Both the position numbers and the translations under genes were made by a program. Below, piece after piece: positions 1 to 6,328 of a DNA stretch of 7,816 bases (its first letter is position 1; the number at the start of each line of letters is the position of its first letter). This DNA is from an uncultured Phycisphaerae bacterium (lineage in GTDB: Bacteria > Planctomycetota > Phycisphaerae > Phycisphaerales > SM1A02): contig CAJWSE010000050.1 in assembly GCA_913046275.1 (NCBI GenBank), positions 1 to 7,816 on the forward strand, written 5' to 3'. The notes beneath the pieces were generated by a model, which saw only the letters and a program-made list of their open reading frames with translations, did not search any database and was not told the origin of the DNA.

Positions 1-209
1 CAACACTGCACACGCCTCTTATGAGCGGTGCAAATGCAATCTCTGGAATTTCAATTATTGGAGCACTCATTGGGGCAAATGTAGCATACGAAGCAGGAGA
101 TACAGCAATTTCTGGAATCCTTGCATTTGTTGCAGTTGTTTTAGCAATGATCAACGTTGTAGGCGGATTCCTTGTCACCAAACGGATGCTTGGAATGTTT
201 AGGAAATAA
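1..209 (+). CDS. pntA: NAD(P) transhydrogenase alpha subunit, C-terminal membrane part (5' end outside window)
   Basis: Only the last 68 codons are visible, read from base 3; the frame is open to the left edge, so the ATG at 21 is internal. The fragment begins [17 protein letters not shown], which matches the conserved motif of the alpha-subunit membrane domain (dII) of proton-translocating transhydrogenase. Two hydrophobic segments follow, roughly [13 protein letters not shown] and [20 protein letters not shown], then a short basic tail ending KRMLGMFRK. In the family this region helps form the proton channel in the inner membrane, together with PntB. It may be the end of a one-piece PntA or of a separate small PntAB-type subunit, as in split alpha subunits; the window cannot tell. 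The stop lies 5 nt before the pntB start, so the two are surely cotranscribed. Confidence 0.9.
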   Translation, partial: TLHTPLMSGANAISGISIIGALIGANVAYEAGDTAISGILAFVAVVLAMINVVGGFLVTKRMLGMFRK

Positions 210-214
210 TAGAG

Positions 215-1612
215 ATGTCACAAAGCGAAATCACAATTTGTTACATCATCGGAGCGATTCTTTTCATTTTGAGTTTAGGCGGTCTTTCTAAACAAGAGAC
301 TGCAAGTAGAGGTAATTGGTACGGCATCATCGGCATGCTTCTTGCCTTAGTAGCTGTGACTGCCAGTGAAGAAGTCAATGCATATGGCTTACTTGCAATC
401 GCCCTTGTCCCTGCCCTAATCATAGGATGGACGCTTGCACGTAAAGTGCAAATGACTGGCATGCCTCAACTCGTTGCAATTTTGCACAGTTTTGTTGGTG
501 CAGCTGCCGTTCTTGTAGGACTATCTTTACAACTTGATGAAACCGCCGCACATCATGAGGGCATCGCAGGCATTATTCACAAGATTGAAATCTTCGTCGG
601 CGTCTGCATTGGATCAATCACTTTTACTGGATCAGTAGTTGCCTTTGGTAAACTCCAAGGTCTTATCTCAGGCTCACCTCTGCTTTTGCCTGCAAGACAT
701 GTATTGAATATCATTGCTCTTGCGATGACTGTTTGGCTTGGAATAGAATTTGTTTCACCAGGAACAATTAATGATTCCACTGTTTCGCTACTCATTGCGA
801 TGGTTATAACTGGAGTACTGGGCGTACATCTTGTAATGGCGATTGGTGGTGCAGATATGCCAGTAGTTGTCTCGATGCTCAACAGTTACTCTGGTTGGGC
901 TGCTGCGGCTGCCGGCTTTATGCTTGGCAATAACTTGCTTTTGATTGTAGGAGCCCTTGTTGGATCTAGCGGCCTGATTCTGAGTCTCTTCATGTGTCGA
1001 GGTATGAACCGCTCACTGGTAAGCGTTGTACTTGGTGGATTTGGAACCGCGGATACAGGCAGCGGAGGAACCGTCCAAACACCTGAAGGTGAAATTACTT
1101 CAATCGAGGCAAGTGAAACTGCAAAACTACTTAAAGATGCTAAAAGTGTAATTATCGTTCCAGGATATGGAATGGCTGTTGCTCAAGCGCAACATACAAT
1201 TGCTAAAATTACACAAAAGCTCCAGGATAGTGGAAAAAACATCTTGTTTGCTATCCACCCAGTTGCAGGCCGACTTCCTGGCCACATGAACGTGCTACTT
1301 GCTGAAGCAAATATTCCATACGACATAGTCCTTGAACTAGATGAAATTAATCATACATTCGTAGCAACTGATGTAGTACTTGTTATTGGCGCAAATGACA
1401 TAGTAAACCCAAGTGCGCTTGAAGATCCCAATAGCCCAATTGCAGGCATGCCTGTGCTTGAGGTTTGGAATTCAAAAGATGTTGTGGTAATGAAACGTTC
1501 AATGGGAACTGGATACGCAGGTGTAGGAAATCCACTTTTCTTCAATGAAAATACATCGATGCTATTTGGAGATGCCGGAGATAATGTTGATGCAATTCTG
1601 GCAGAACTATAA
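215..1612 (+). CDS. pntB: NAD(P) transhydrogenase subunit beta
   Basis: The 465-residue product has the usual length for PntB. With the alpha subunit it couples hydride transfer between NADH and NADP+ to proton flow across the inner membrane, supplying NADPH. Residues 1-260 are mostly hydrophobic helices (dII). They include His91 in [10 protein letters not shown], matching the E. coli PntB proton-channel histidine, plus GGADMPVV (211-218) and [12 protein letters not shown] (223-234), which carry the conserved Asp and Asn. Residues about 285-465 are the NADP-binding domain dIII. It shows [11 protein letters not shown] (316-326), [18 protein letters not shown] (348-365), [12 protein letters not shown] (388-399), and [17 protein letters not shown] (427-443). 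Every hallmark is present and nothing looks broken. The ATG at 215 is preceded by AGGA at 201-204 and lies just after the alpha-subunit stop, suggesting translational coupling. The 3' end faces the methyltransferase gene with a 28-nt gap. Confidence 0.97.
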   Translation: MSQSEITICYIIGAILFILSLGGLSKQETASRGNWYGIIGMLLALVAVTASEEVNAYGLLAIALVPALIIGWTLARKVQMTGMPQLVAILHSFVGAAAVLVGLSLQLDETAAHHEGIAGIIHKIEIFVGVCIGSITFTGSVVAFGKLQGLISGSPLLLPARHVLNIIALAMTVWLGIEFVSPGTINDSTVSLLIAMVITGVLGVHLVMAIGGADMPVVVSMLNSYSGWAAAAAGFMLGNNLLLIVGALVGSSGLILSLFMCRGMNRSLVSVVLGGFGTADTGSGGTVQTPEGEITSIEASETAKLLKDAKSVIIVPGYGMAVAQAQHTIAKITQKLQDSGKNILFAIHPVAGRLPGHMNVLLAEANIPYDIVLELDEINHTFVATDVVLVIGANDIVNPSALEDPNSPIAGMPVLEVWNSKDVVVMKRSMGTGYAGVGNPLFFNENTSMLFGDAGDNVDAILAEL

Positions 1613-1640
1613 AGTCACACTATCCTGCAAATGAGAAAAA

Positions 1641-2411
1641 TTAATGCTTGATGGCACGGGTGATTGTGCACACACCACAAGTCTGTGATTTCTGAATAAC
1701 TGCATCAAAGCCAACTTTTTGTAATTCAAGTGCAATTTCTGCTGGTTTTGCAAAAGTCTCGACACTCTTTGGCAAGTACTTATATGCACCGCTTTTATCC
1801 CGAGAGATTAGCGTTGCTGTCAATGGCATAATTCTCTTCGTATAAATATTGTTAAAAGCTCGTAGCAATAGATTTTTTGGCGTTGAAAACTCAAGTATTA
1901 TTACTCTACCGCCTGGTCGTAATACACGATAAAACTCCGCAATTGCTTTAGCCGGCTCCTGCACATTTCGGAGCCCAAAAGCAATTGAAACGATATCCGC
2001 GCATTCGTTACTAAGTTCCAATTCCATAGCATCACCTTGCTTGTATTGGATTGGCAATTGTTCTTTTTGTGCTTTGACAATAGCTAAATCAAGCATTGCT
2101 TGAGTAAAGTCAATGCCAACTACACTCTTTACGCCGGCTTTGTGAAAAGCCATGGATAAATCACCTGTACCACACGCAACATCAACAACATCATCACTCA
2201 ACTGAGGGCAAGCCAAGTCAACAGCTCGTTTTCTCCAAACTTGATCTCGCCACATGGAATGCACTCGATTATTCAAATCGTAATCTCGAGCAATTGAAGT
2301 AAACATCTCTTCTACACGTCGCGCCTTATCGCATGCTGCGTGGGGGTTATCCACAAGATCAGAACCGCTCCAGGCCGGTTTTTCAGTCGGGATATTGTTT
2401 TTAAGAGTCAT
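1641..2411 (-). CDS. ubiE: UbiE/MenG quinone-ring C-methyltransferase
   Basis: The 256-residue product is a class I SAM-dependent methyltransferase of the UbiE/MenG family, which methylates demethylmenaquinone (and, in ubiquinone makers, the 2-polyprenyl-methoxy-benzoquinol ring). Family marks in order are RVEEMFTSIARDYDLNNRVHS (32-52), the SAM motif VVDVACGTGDL (75-85), VVGIDFTQAML (97-107), the UbiE signature AFGLRNVQEP (144-153), RVLRPGGRVIILEFSTP (162-178) and YKYLPKSVETF (210-220). Length and motif order are normal. I chose the ATG at 2411 over in-frame ATGs at 2504, 2423 and 2420. The extension from 2504 would encode a Cys/Ile/Leu-rich stretch unlike the family and would run into the neighbouring gene's ribosome site. 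No Shine-Dalgarno precedes 2411, but a promoter ends 7 nt upstream (separate entry). No other quinone gene is visible, so menaquinone versus ubiquinone is open; MenG would fit if the host is a planctomycete. Confidence 0.93.
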   Translation of the reverse strand: MTLKNNIPTEKPAWSGSDLVDNPHAACDKARRVEEMFTSIARDYDLNNRVHSMWRDQVWRKRAVDLACPQLSDDVVDVACGTGDLSMAFHKAGVKSVVGIDFTQAMLDLAIVKAQKEQLPIQYKQGDAMELELSNECADIVSIAFGLRNVQEPAKAIAEFYRVLRPGGRVIILEFSTPKNLLLRAFNNIYTKRIMPLTATLISRDKSGAYKYLPKSVETFAKPAEIALELQKVGFDAVIQKSQTCGVCTITRAIKH

Positions 2412-2418
2412 ATATCCC

Positions 2419-2447
2419 ATCATACCGATACTATCAGTACTTGGTAA
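2419..2447 (-). promoter_or_regulatory. Predicted promoter of the UbiE/MenG gene (possibly leaderless)
   Basis: Read on the minus strand, a -35-like TTACCA (2447-2442, 4/6 to TTGACA) is followed after 17 nt by a -10-like TATGAT (2424-2419, 5/6). Only 7 nt separate the -10 from the ATG at 2411. A transcript starting at the usual distance would therefore begin at or within a base or so of the start codon, leaving no room for a Shine-Dalgarno. Prediction by eye only. Confidence 0.5.
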
Positions 2448-2459
2448 GAGTGTTACAAT
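2431..2459 (+). promoter_or_regulatory. Predicted promoter of the amidohydrolase-like gene
   Basis: An extended -10, TGTTACAAT (2451-2459; TACAAT is 5/6 to TATAAT), lies about 25 nt upstream of the ATG at 2485. A weak -35-like CTATCA (2431-2436) sits 17 nt before the hexamer. A start near 2466 would leave a leader of about 19 nt containing the Shine-Dalgarno GGAGAG. The element overlaps the opposing promoter of the methyltransferase gene, so the two may compete or be co-regulated. Confidence 0.45.
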
Positions 2460-2474
2460 ACAAGCACACCACTT

Positions 2475-2480
2475 GGAGAG
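2475..2480 (+). promoter_or_regulatory. Ribosome binding site fixing the amidohydrolase-like start
   Basis: GGAGAG lies 4 nt before the ATG at 2485. This supports that start, giving the typical N-terminus MIIDCH, over the in-frame ATG at 2395, which would add 30 residues lying across the methyltransferase promoter and start codon. Confidence 0.7.
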
Positions 2481-2484
2481 ACTT

Positions 2485-3402
2485 ATGATTATCGACTGCC
2501 ACACACGGTTATGGTCAGATGCTAGACAACTCGGAATTGAAACCGCTGGAATACTCGCAGGCGGTGCACCAAAAAACTGGACTGAACCAAGCGGCGACGC
2601 TGCCGCACATGGCCGTGCAATGTCATGTGTTGATGCATCCCTTGTTTTAGGCCTACGAGCAGAACTCGCTGGAGCACATGTTCCAAATGAGCTAATTGCC
2701 GACTTCGTAAGCCGAGACCCCCATCGAAGAATTGGTATTGCAGGTATCGATCCTTTGGCTGAAACTGTTGACCAAGACTTTGCTATGGCACTGAATCTTG
2801 GCCTCTCTGGGATTGCTGTCTCGCCATCTTTATCAGGCTTTAATCCAACTCATTCAGCGGCAATGCGAATCTATGAACGGTGCTGTGAACACCAATTACC
2901 CATCATCGTAACATTGCCAAAACCTATTCCCGCATCAGCAGTACTTGAATTTGCAAGACCAATCCATTGGGATGAAGTTGCTCGCACTTACCCTGAACTT
3001 CGAATTATGTTCACGCAAATGGGATACCCATGGATTGACGAATTACTTGTGTTAGCAGGAAAACATAAACATGTCTTTGCGGAGGTGTCTGGCGTCGCAA
3101 CTAGACCATGGCAAGTATATAACGCACTTTCAACAGCCTGGAGCTTAGATGTCATGGACCGATTGCTCTTTGGTTCTGGATTCCCTCTATCAACACCCCA
3201 ACTTGCAATAGAGTCAATTTATAGTGTGAATGTTTCAATCAAGGGCACACCACTACCACAAATTCCTCGAGCTAAGATTAAAGAAATCGTAGAACGTGAT
3301 GCACTAAATTGCCTTGGAATCCAAAACGAAACCGTAGGACCAACCACCCATCATCAAACAAACAAGACTGCAAATGAGACGATCTCAAACGATGAAGCAT
3401 AA
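2485..3402 (+). CDS. Amidohydrolase-2 family TIM-barrel protein lacking metal ligands (probable pseudoenzyme)
   Basis: The 305-residue product has the layout of amidohydrolase-2 (metal-dependent TIM-barrel hydrolase/decarboxylase) proteins. It shows MIIDCHTRLW at the N-terminus, RRIGIAGIDP (81-90), GLSGIAVSPSLSGFNP (106-121), YERCCEHQLPIIVT (130-143), ELRIMFTQMGYPWIDEL (171-187) and DRLLFGSGFPLSTP (225-238). The fold is recognisable, but each usual metal-binding position is changed. The N-terminal HxH is H6-T-R8. The His of the 'lPviiHtG' strand is Thr143. The His of 'H.G.pW' is Gln178. The Asp of 'FGSDyP' is Gly232. Metal-dependent hydrolysis therefore seems unlikely; a binding, regulatory or changed catalytic role is more plausible. 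The last 25 residues are a polar tail with no counterpart in the core fold, and they cover the start of the next gene, which overlaps by 11 nt. The true function is unknown. Confidence 0.85.
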   Translation: MIIDCHTRLWSDARQLGIETAGILAGGAPKNWTEPSGDAAAHGRAMSCVDASLVLGLRAELAGAHVPNELIADFVSRDPHRRIGIAGIDPLAETVDQDFAMALNLGLSGIAVSPSLSGFNPTHSAAMRIYERCCEHQLPIIVTLPKPIPASAVLEFARPIHWDEVARTYPELRIMFTQMGYPWIDELLVLAGKHKHVFAEVSGVATRPWQVYNALSTAWSLDVMDRLLFGSGFPLSTPQLAIESIYSVNVSIKGTPLPQIPRAKIKEIVERDALNCLGIQNETVGPTTHHQTNKTANETISNDEA

Positions 3403-3949
3403 TTTTTTCCTGCTCATATTTATCACAATTACTTCCTGTAGCTCAAGGTCTGGTTTACTACAACATAAAGATTCACTCGCAGTATATTCATTGGGCTTAG
3501 AACAATTTGTCCTTGAATCGAATTGTTCCACTATTGTCTGCACAGAAGGTTTCGCGAATGAAGGCGAGATATGGATGACAGATATTCCATTAGAACTCAT
3601 TGAACGCGGTGAAATCAATGAAGGGCAAATCATTCACCTCCAAGTACTTTGGACACCTGTCGCTGGAAAAACTCCATTAGCATCAACCTCTACAAATCTT
3701 GCTATTAAACACATCATTGTTTCAGAAGGCAATGTTGGCATTTATGGCGGAGGTGGTTACTGCTGGATGTCTGGCAATCCAGACGATGGCATGCGCCTTG
3801 ATATCGAAGATGCAACTATTGCGATTCAAGAAAAGAGTGCATATTTTAATGACCTGCTCACCCCTGCTACGATGAGCGGATATGTAAACAGCACGCCAAA
3901 TGCAACTATTGCACGACAAATAGCAACCGCTGCAGAACTACTTCAATAA
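3392..3949 (+). CDS. Predicted small lipoprotein of unknown function
   Basis: The product is about 185 residues from the ATG at 3392. It starts MKHNFFLLIFITITSC, a short basic head, a hydrophobic stretch and the lipobox ITSC with Cys16, so it should be exported and lipid-anchored. The residues after the Cys are Ser-Ser, giving no Asp+2 inner-membrane retention signal, so outer-membrane location is likely if a Lol system is present. The mature part has a Cys pair (45 and 50), a Gly-rich element YGGGGYCWMSGNPDDGM (118-134) with a third Cys, and a predicted beta-rich middle. I recognise no known domain. The start overlaps the amidohydrolase-like gene by 11 nt, and no Shine-Dalgarno is evident, pointing to translational coupling. 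An ATG at 3374 in the same frame would add six residues (MRRSQT) and still give a signal peptide, so the exact start is uncertain. The 3' end faces rplU across 12 nt. Confidence 0.75.
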   Translation: MKHNFFLLIFITITSCSSRSGLLQHKDSLAVYSLGLEQFVLESNCSTIVCTEGFANEGEIWMTDIPLELIERGEINEGQIIHLQVLWTPVAGKTPLASTSTNLAIKHIIVSEGNVGIYGGGGYCWMSGNPDDGMRLDIEDATIAIQEKSAYFNDLLTPATMSGYVNSTPNATIARQIATAAELLQ

Positions 3950-3961
3950 GTAAATTGTTTT

Positions 3962-4273
3962 TTATTTTGCAGTAATCTCGCCAACACGTACTTTAAGATA
4001 GCGTTGCCGGTGACCTGTTTTTCGACGGTAGCCTTTACGCCTTTTGAATTTAATGACGTCAATCTTGTCGCCTTTAAATTCTTCTAATACTTCAACTGCT
4101 ACTGTTGCCCCTTCGACGTATGGTGTACCAATTGTTGGGTCACCTTCCCCACCAATCATAAGAACATTATCTAAGACGATTGAATCGCCATCTAAATCAC
4201 GAATATCGATATCAAGCACATCACCCGTGCTGAGTTTGATTTGAGTTCCGCTGTCTTCTACGATTGCATACAT
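3962..4273 (-). CDS. rplU: 50S ribosomal protein L21
   Basis: The 103-residue product has the normal L21 length and starts MYAIVEDSGTQIKL, the family's N-terminal strand (usual form MYAIVxxGGKQYKV). It carries IGTPYVEGATVAVEVL (48-63) and the RNA-binding C-terminal element KFKRRKGYRRKTGHRQRYLK (74-93). L21 binds 23S rRNA in the large subunit. AGGAG (4281-4285 on the minus strand) lies 7 nt before the ATG, and a strong promoter sits just upstream. In most bacteria rplU is followed at once by rpmA (L27) and often obgE. Here the gene ends 12 nt from a convergent lipoprotein gene, so L27 must be elsewhere and rplU appears to be monocistronic or read together with the upstream aminotransferase gene. 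Confidence 0.97.
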   Translation of the reverse strand: MYAIVEDSGTQIKLSTGDVLDIDIRDLDGDSIVLDNVLMIGGEGDPTIGTPYVEGATVAVEVLEEFKGDKIDVIKFKRRKGYRRKTGHRQRYLKVRVGEITAK

Positions 4274-4280
4274 TTGAGGG

Positions 4281-4285
4281 CTCCT
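4281..4285 (-). promoter_or_regulatory. Ribosome binding site of rplU
   Basis: On the minus strand AGGAG lies 7 nt upstream of the rplU ATG. It is one of only two textbook Shine-Dalgarno sites in the window, which fits a highly expressed ribosomal protein. Confidence 0.8.
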
Positions 4286-4305
4286 AACCTTTTGGGGAAC
4301 GAGGC

Positions 4306-4333
4306 ATTATAGCAAAAAGGTAAAGCTCAGCAA
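4306..4333 (-). promoter_or_regulatory. Predicted strong extended -10 promoter of rplU
   Basis: On the minus strand TGCTATAAT (4314-4306) is a perfect consensus -10 with the extended TG. A weak -35-like TTGCTG (4333-4328, 3/6) lies 16 nt upstream and overlaps the stop codon of the aminotransferase gene (4329-4327). A start near 4299 would give a leader of about 25 nt containing the AGGAG site. This is the best promoter match in the window. Confidence 0.7.
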
Positions 4334-5463
4334 AGGGCTTTAAGGCGCTCAACAGCGCTATTTAGTGTTTTTAACCCCTTGCAGAAGGCAAATCTAACAT
4401 ACGAGGCCCCTTGATTACTCGATGCATAAAAGGCTGAAGGTGGGATTCCAACGACCTTGCAGGTTTTCACAAGGTGGTGACAAAACTGAACATCATCATC
4501 AAAACCAAAAGGCCTATGATCAGCAAGTACAAAATAAGTACCCTCTGGACTGTGCACTCTGAAACCGACATCTCGGAGACCCTCCACAAGTAGATCTCTC
4601 CTATCTGTATATTCCTGGCGATACTCTTTAAAATAAGAGTCAGGCGCCCGCAATGCTGCCGCAGCGGCAACTTGAAGTGGTGTAGCTGCACAAAACGTCA
4701 TAAATTGGTGAGCACTTCGAATAGCTTCGGTATACTTTAATGGAGCAACCGACCAGCCAATTTTCCAACCTGTAACCGAAAAAACCTTGCCAAGTGAGCG
4801 GAGTGTTATCGTGCGTTCTTTCATATCAGGCAACGTCGCAATTGGTATGTGCGTACCAGTTAGTACGAGTTTATCGTACACCTCATCACTAAGAACAATT
4901 GAATTATGATGAATCGCGAGAGATGAAATAAGTAAAAGTTCCTTCTTCGAAAAAACTCTTCCAGTAGGGTTGTGAGGGGAATTTACGATAATCATTTTCG
5001 TGTTATCAGTAAAAGCATTCCGGAGCTCTTCTTCATTTAAAGTGAAATCAGGCGCATGCAGAGTCACTATTTTAGGAATAGCGCCTGCTAGGGATAAAGA
5101 TGCAAGGTAAGAATCATAAAAAGGCTCGATAACGATTACTTCTTCGCCTGGATTCACAAGACCAAGAATTACAGCTGCAATTGTTTCCGTACTTCCACAA
5201 GTGACTGTAACTTCGTCCATTGCATTAGTTGGCAATTCAAATGTATCCGCAATTGCTTCAACGAGAAGAGGATGACCTGCAGAACGAGAATATTGGTTTT
5301 CACCATCTTGAATTGCTTTTATCGCGGCTTCTTTTACAAAATCTGGAGCATCAAAGTCCGGAAAACCTTGACCAAGATTAATTGCATCATGCTCGACTGC
5401 AAGCCTGCTCCATGTTGCAAATACTGTCTCGCCAAATTGGTCTAATCGTGATGCTGTTGCCAT
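4327..5463 (-). CDS. Class I/II PLP-dependent aminotransferase (kynurenine/glutamine/methionine type)
   Basis: The 378-residue product is a fold-type I aminotransferase of the group that holds kynurenine aminotransferase/glutamine transaminase K and E. coli YbdL (methionine aminotransferase). It transfers an amino group from an amino acid to a 2-oxoacid in the cytoplasm. Diagnostic elements are INLGQGFPDFDAP (28-40), CGSTETIAA (89-97), IEPFYDSY (112-119), NSPHNPTG (161-168) with Asn165, SDEVYDKL (192-199) with Asp193 and Tyr196, and SLGKVFSVTGWKIGW (223-237), where Lys226 should bind PLP. YVRFAF (355-360) carries the carboxylate-binding Arg357. All catalytic residues are present; the substrate cannot be fixed from sequence. 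The ATG at 5463 is preferred to the TTG at 5481, since MATASRLDQFG suits the family and a -10 sits 6 nt upstream of it. rplU follows on the same strand after 53 nt but has its own promoter. Confidence 0.93.
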   Translation of the reverse strand: MATASRLDQFGETVFATWSRLAVEHDAINLGQGFPDFDAPDFVKEAAIKAIQDGENQYSRSAGHPLLVEAIADTFELPTNAMDEVTVTCGSTETIAAVILGLVNPGEEVIVIEPFYDSYLASLSLAGAIPKIVTLHAPDFTLNEEELRNAFTDNTKMIIVNSPHNPTGRVFSKKELLLISSLAIHHNSIVLSDEVYDKLVLTGTHIPIATLPDMKERTITLRSLGKVFSVTGWKIGWSVAPLKYTEAIRSAHQFMTFCAATPLQVAAAAALRAPDSYFKEYRQEYTDRRDLLVEGLRDVGFRVHSPEGTYFVLADHRPFGFDDDVQFCHHLVKTCKVVGIPPSAFYASSNQGASYVRFAFCKGLKTLNSAVERLKALC

Positions 5464-5469
5464 AAGAGC

Positions 5470-5499
5470 AGTATAAATCAACCACTTGAATGCTAAGAA
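5470..5499 (-). promoter_or_regulatory. Predicted promoter of the aminotransferase gene (possibly leaderless)
   Basis: On the minus strand TATACT (5475-5470, 5/6 to TATAAT) ends 6 nt before the ATG at 5463. A poor -35-like TTCTTA (5499-5494, 3/6) lies 18 nt upstream. No Shine-Dalgarno is seen. The spacing places the expected transcription start at or beside the start codon. Prediction by eye; the -35 is weak. Confidence 0.4.
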
Positions 5500-5557
5500 A
5501 ATGCAAATGTCATAAATTGATTTTTTTATCTGATTCCATCGTGATATGTGAGTCCAA

Positions 5558-5587
5558 ACGACATTTCTTCGGAAAATCAGTAATAAT
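5558..5587 (+). promoter_or_regulatory. Predicted promoter of the cytochrome c gene (possibly leaderless)
   Basis: ACGACA (5558-5563, 4/6 to TTGACA) is followed after 18 nt by AATAAT (5582-5587, 5/6 to TATAAT). The ATG at 5596 begins 8 nt later, with no convincing Shine-Dalgarno between. The region is AT-rich, so a chance match is possible. Confidence 0.35.
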
Positions 5588-5595
5588 AAGTGTTA

Positions 5596-6084
5596 ATGAA
5601 ATTAGCATTCATCATTGTTTTTCCGCTTAGTATCATCTGCGTTTTTGTATATTTAGTAACTTATGACCAAATATCACAGGACCAAATCCGCCAAGAGTTA
5701 ACACCAAAACAATTGGAAACCATTGAACTTTTAGGTGATCTCGATCCTACATCTTCAACTATCCAAAAATTCAGAAGTGATGAAGAACTAATGGTTATTA
5801 CGAAAACGCTTTTCCTTAACCAGTGCGCGAGTTGCCATGGCATTTTAGGATCAGGCCAGTCCGCTCCAAATTTATGTGATGATTACTTTATCCATGTGAA
5901 AGAGCTGCCTGATTTGTACACTGCAATTTCAGATGGAGCTATAAATAAAGGCATGATTCCATTCCATAGTTTGCTCACCAATAATCAAATGATTCTTCTC
6001 TCAGCATACGTTGCAAACTTACGAGGGTCCGTTAGTACAGGGAAATTCTCAGAAGGTCAACAAATCCCTCCTTGGCAAGAGTAG
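5596..6084 (+). CDS. Membrane-anchored monoheme cytochrome c, CcoP-domain-like
   Basis: The 162-residue product has one N-terminal hydrophobic segment (about 3-22) after MK. This could be a membrane anchor or uncleaved signal, placing the rest in the periplasm. A polar linker follows to about residue 70, then one cytochrome c domain. The heme site CASCH is at 77-81 and the likely axial Met is Met120 in NKGMIPF. The pattern CASCHGILGSGQSAPNL, then DDYFIH (95-100), then SAYVANLRG (136-144) closely follows a heme domain of CcoP/FixP, the diheme subunit of cbb3-type oxidase (usual form GPNLTDDYWIHG). Only one of the two CcoP heme domains is present and no ccoNOP gene is seen here. It may be a detached oxidase subunit, an electron shuttle, or part of another complex. 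The ATG at 5596 is preferred over a GTG two codons earlier. It is divergent from the aminotransferase gene and convergent with the 67-codon gene. Confidence 0.85.
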   Translation: MKLAFIIVFPLSIICVFVYLVTYDQISQDQIRQELTPKQLETIELLGDLDPTSSTIQKFRSDEELMVITKTLFLNQCASCHGILGSGQSAPNLCDDYFIHVKELPDLYTAISDGAINKGMIPFHSLLTNNQMILLSAYVANLRGSVSTGKFSEGQQIPPWQE

Positions 6085-6112
6085 CCTCCTGCTAGAGAAG
6101 ATCGTTTTTTCT

Positions 6113-6316
6113 TCACTCATCCTGATTTTTGAGAAATTCATTTGGCGTACGTTCTGAAAATGGGTCGCAATGAGGCTCCATACCAGGTGCCTGTTTTAGC
6201 TTGAATTCAGGCGAGCTATCCTTTTCAATTTCCTTAGCTCCACGCTCACAAATAATCTTAAACCAATCCCCCTTTAGGAGCCCCCGCCTAGAAATATTTC
6301 TCTTTTGTTCACTCAT
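6113..6316 (-). CDS. Small hypothetical protein (67 aa)
   Basis: I do not recognise this family. The 67-residue product is hydrophilic and has no membrane segment. It starts MSEQKRNISRRGLLKGDWF, followed by a Cys-containing segment KIICERGAKEIEKD, and ends with a Pro-rich acidic part containing GMEPHCDPFSERTP (45-58). The SRRGLLKG string looks like a twin-arginine motif, but no hydrophobic stretch follows, so Tat export is not supported. The wording loosely recalls N-termini of NapF-type accessory proteins, but there are no iron-sulfur cysteine clusters. Support for a real gene is its protein-like composition, its fit in an otherwise empty gap, and a possible promoter. Against it are the small size and the absence of a Shine-Dalgarno. 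It ends 28 nt from the convergent cytochrome gene. Confidence 0.55.
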   Translation of the reverse strand: MSEQKRNISRRGLLKGDWFKIICERGAKEIEKDSSPEFKLKQAPGMEPHCDPFSERTPNEFLKNQDE

Positions 6317-6328
6317 GTTATTAAGGGA

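Noticed and set aside
241..882. Antisense open frames within pntB
   Set aside because: Shadow frames of a strongly conserved coding gene with no ribosome sites or recognisable products.
2395..2484. Upstream in-frame ATG for the amidohydrolase-like gene
   Set aside because: GGAGAG 4 nt before the ATG at 2485 and the family-typical MIIDCH start favour 2485; the extension would cover the opposing start codon and promoter.
2412..2504. N-terminal extension of the methyltransferase to an ATG at 2504
   Set aside because: The added residues are hydrophobic and Cys-rich with no family counterpart, and would cross the start and ribosome site of the divergent gene; the ATG at 2411 gives a normal length.
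3945..3965. Hairpin CAAT-AAGTAA-ATTG followed by a T run as a terminator for the lipoprotein gene
   Set aside because: The stem is only 4 AT-rich base pairs, too weak to call; the T run partly reflects rplU coding sequence.
5464..5481. TTG start for the aminotransferase six codons earlier
   Set aside because: No ribosome site, and the predicted -10 lies within this stretch; the ATG at 5463 gives the typical N-terminus.
5517..5534. FNR/Anr-like box (TTGAT...ATC) upstream of the cytochrome c gene
   Set aside because: Half-sites are 6 nt apart instead of 4 and the right half reads ATCTG, not ATCAA; in a T-run this is expected by chance.
6092..6116. GAAGA...TCTTC inverted repeat with T-rich loop between the cytochrome and 67-aa genes
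   Set aside because: Five-base stem with the T run in the loop rather than after the stem, so it is not a convincing intrinsic terminator in either direction.
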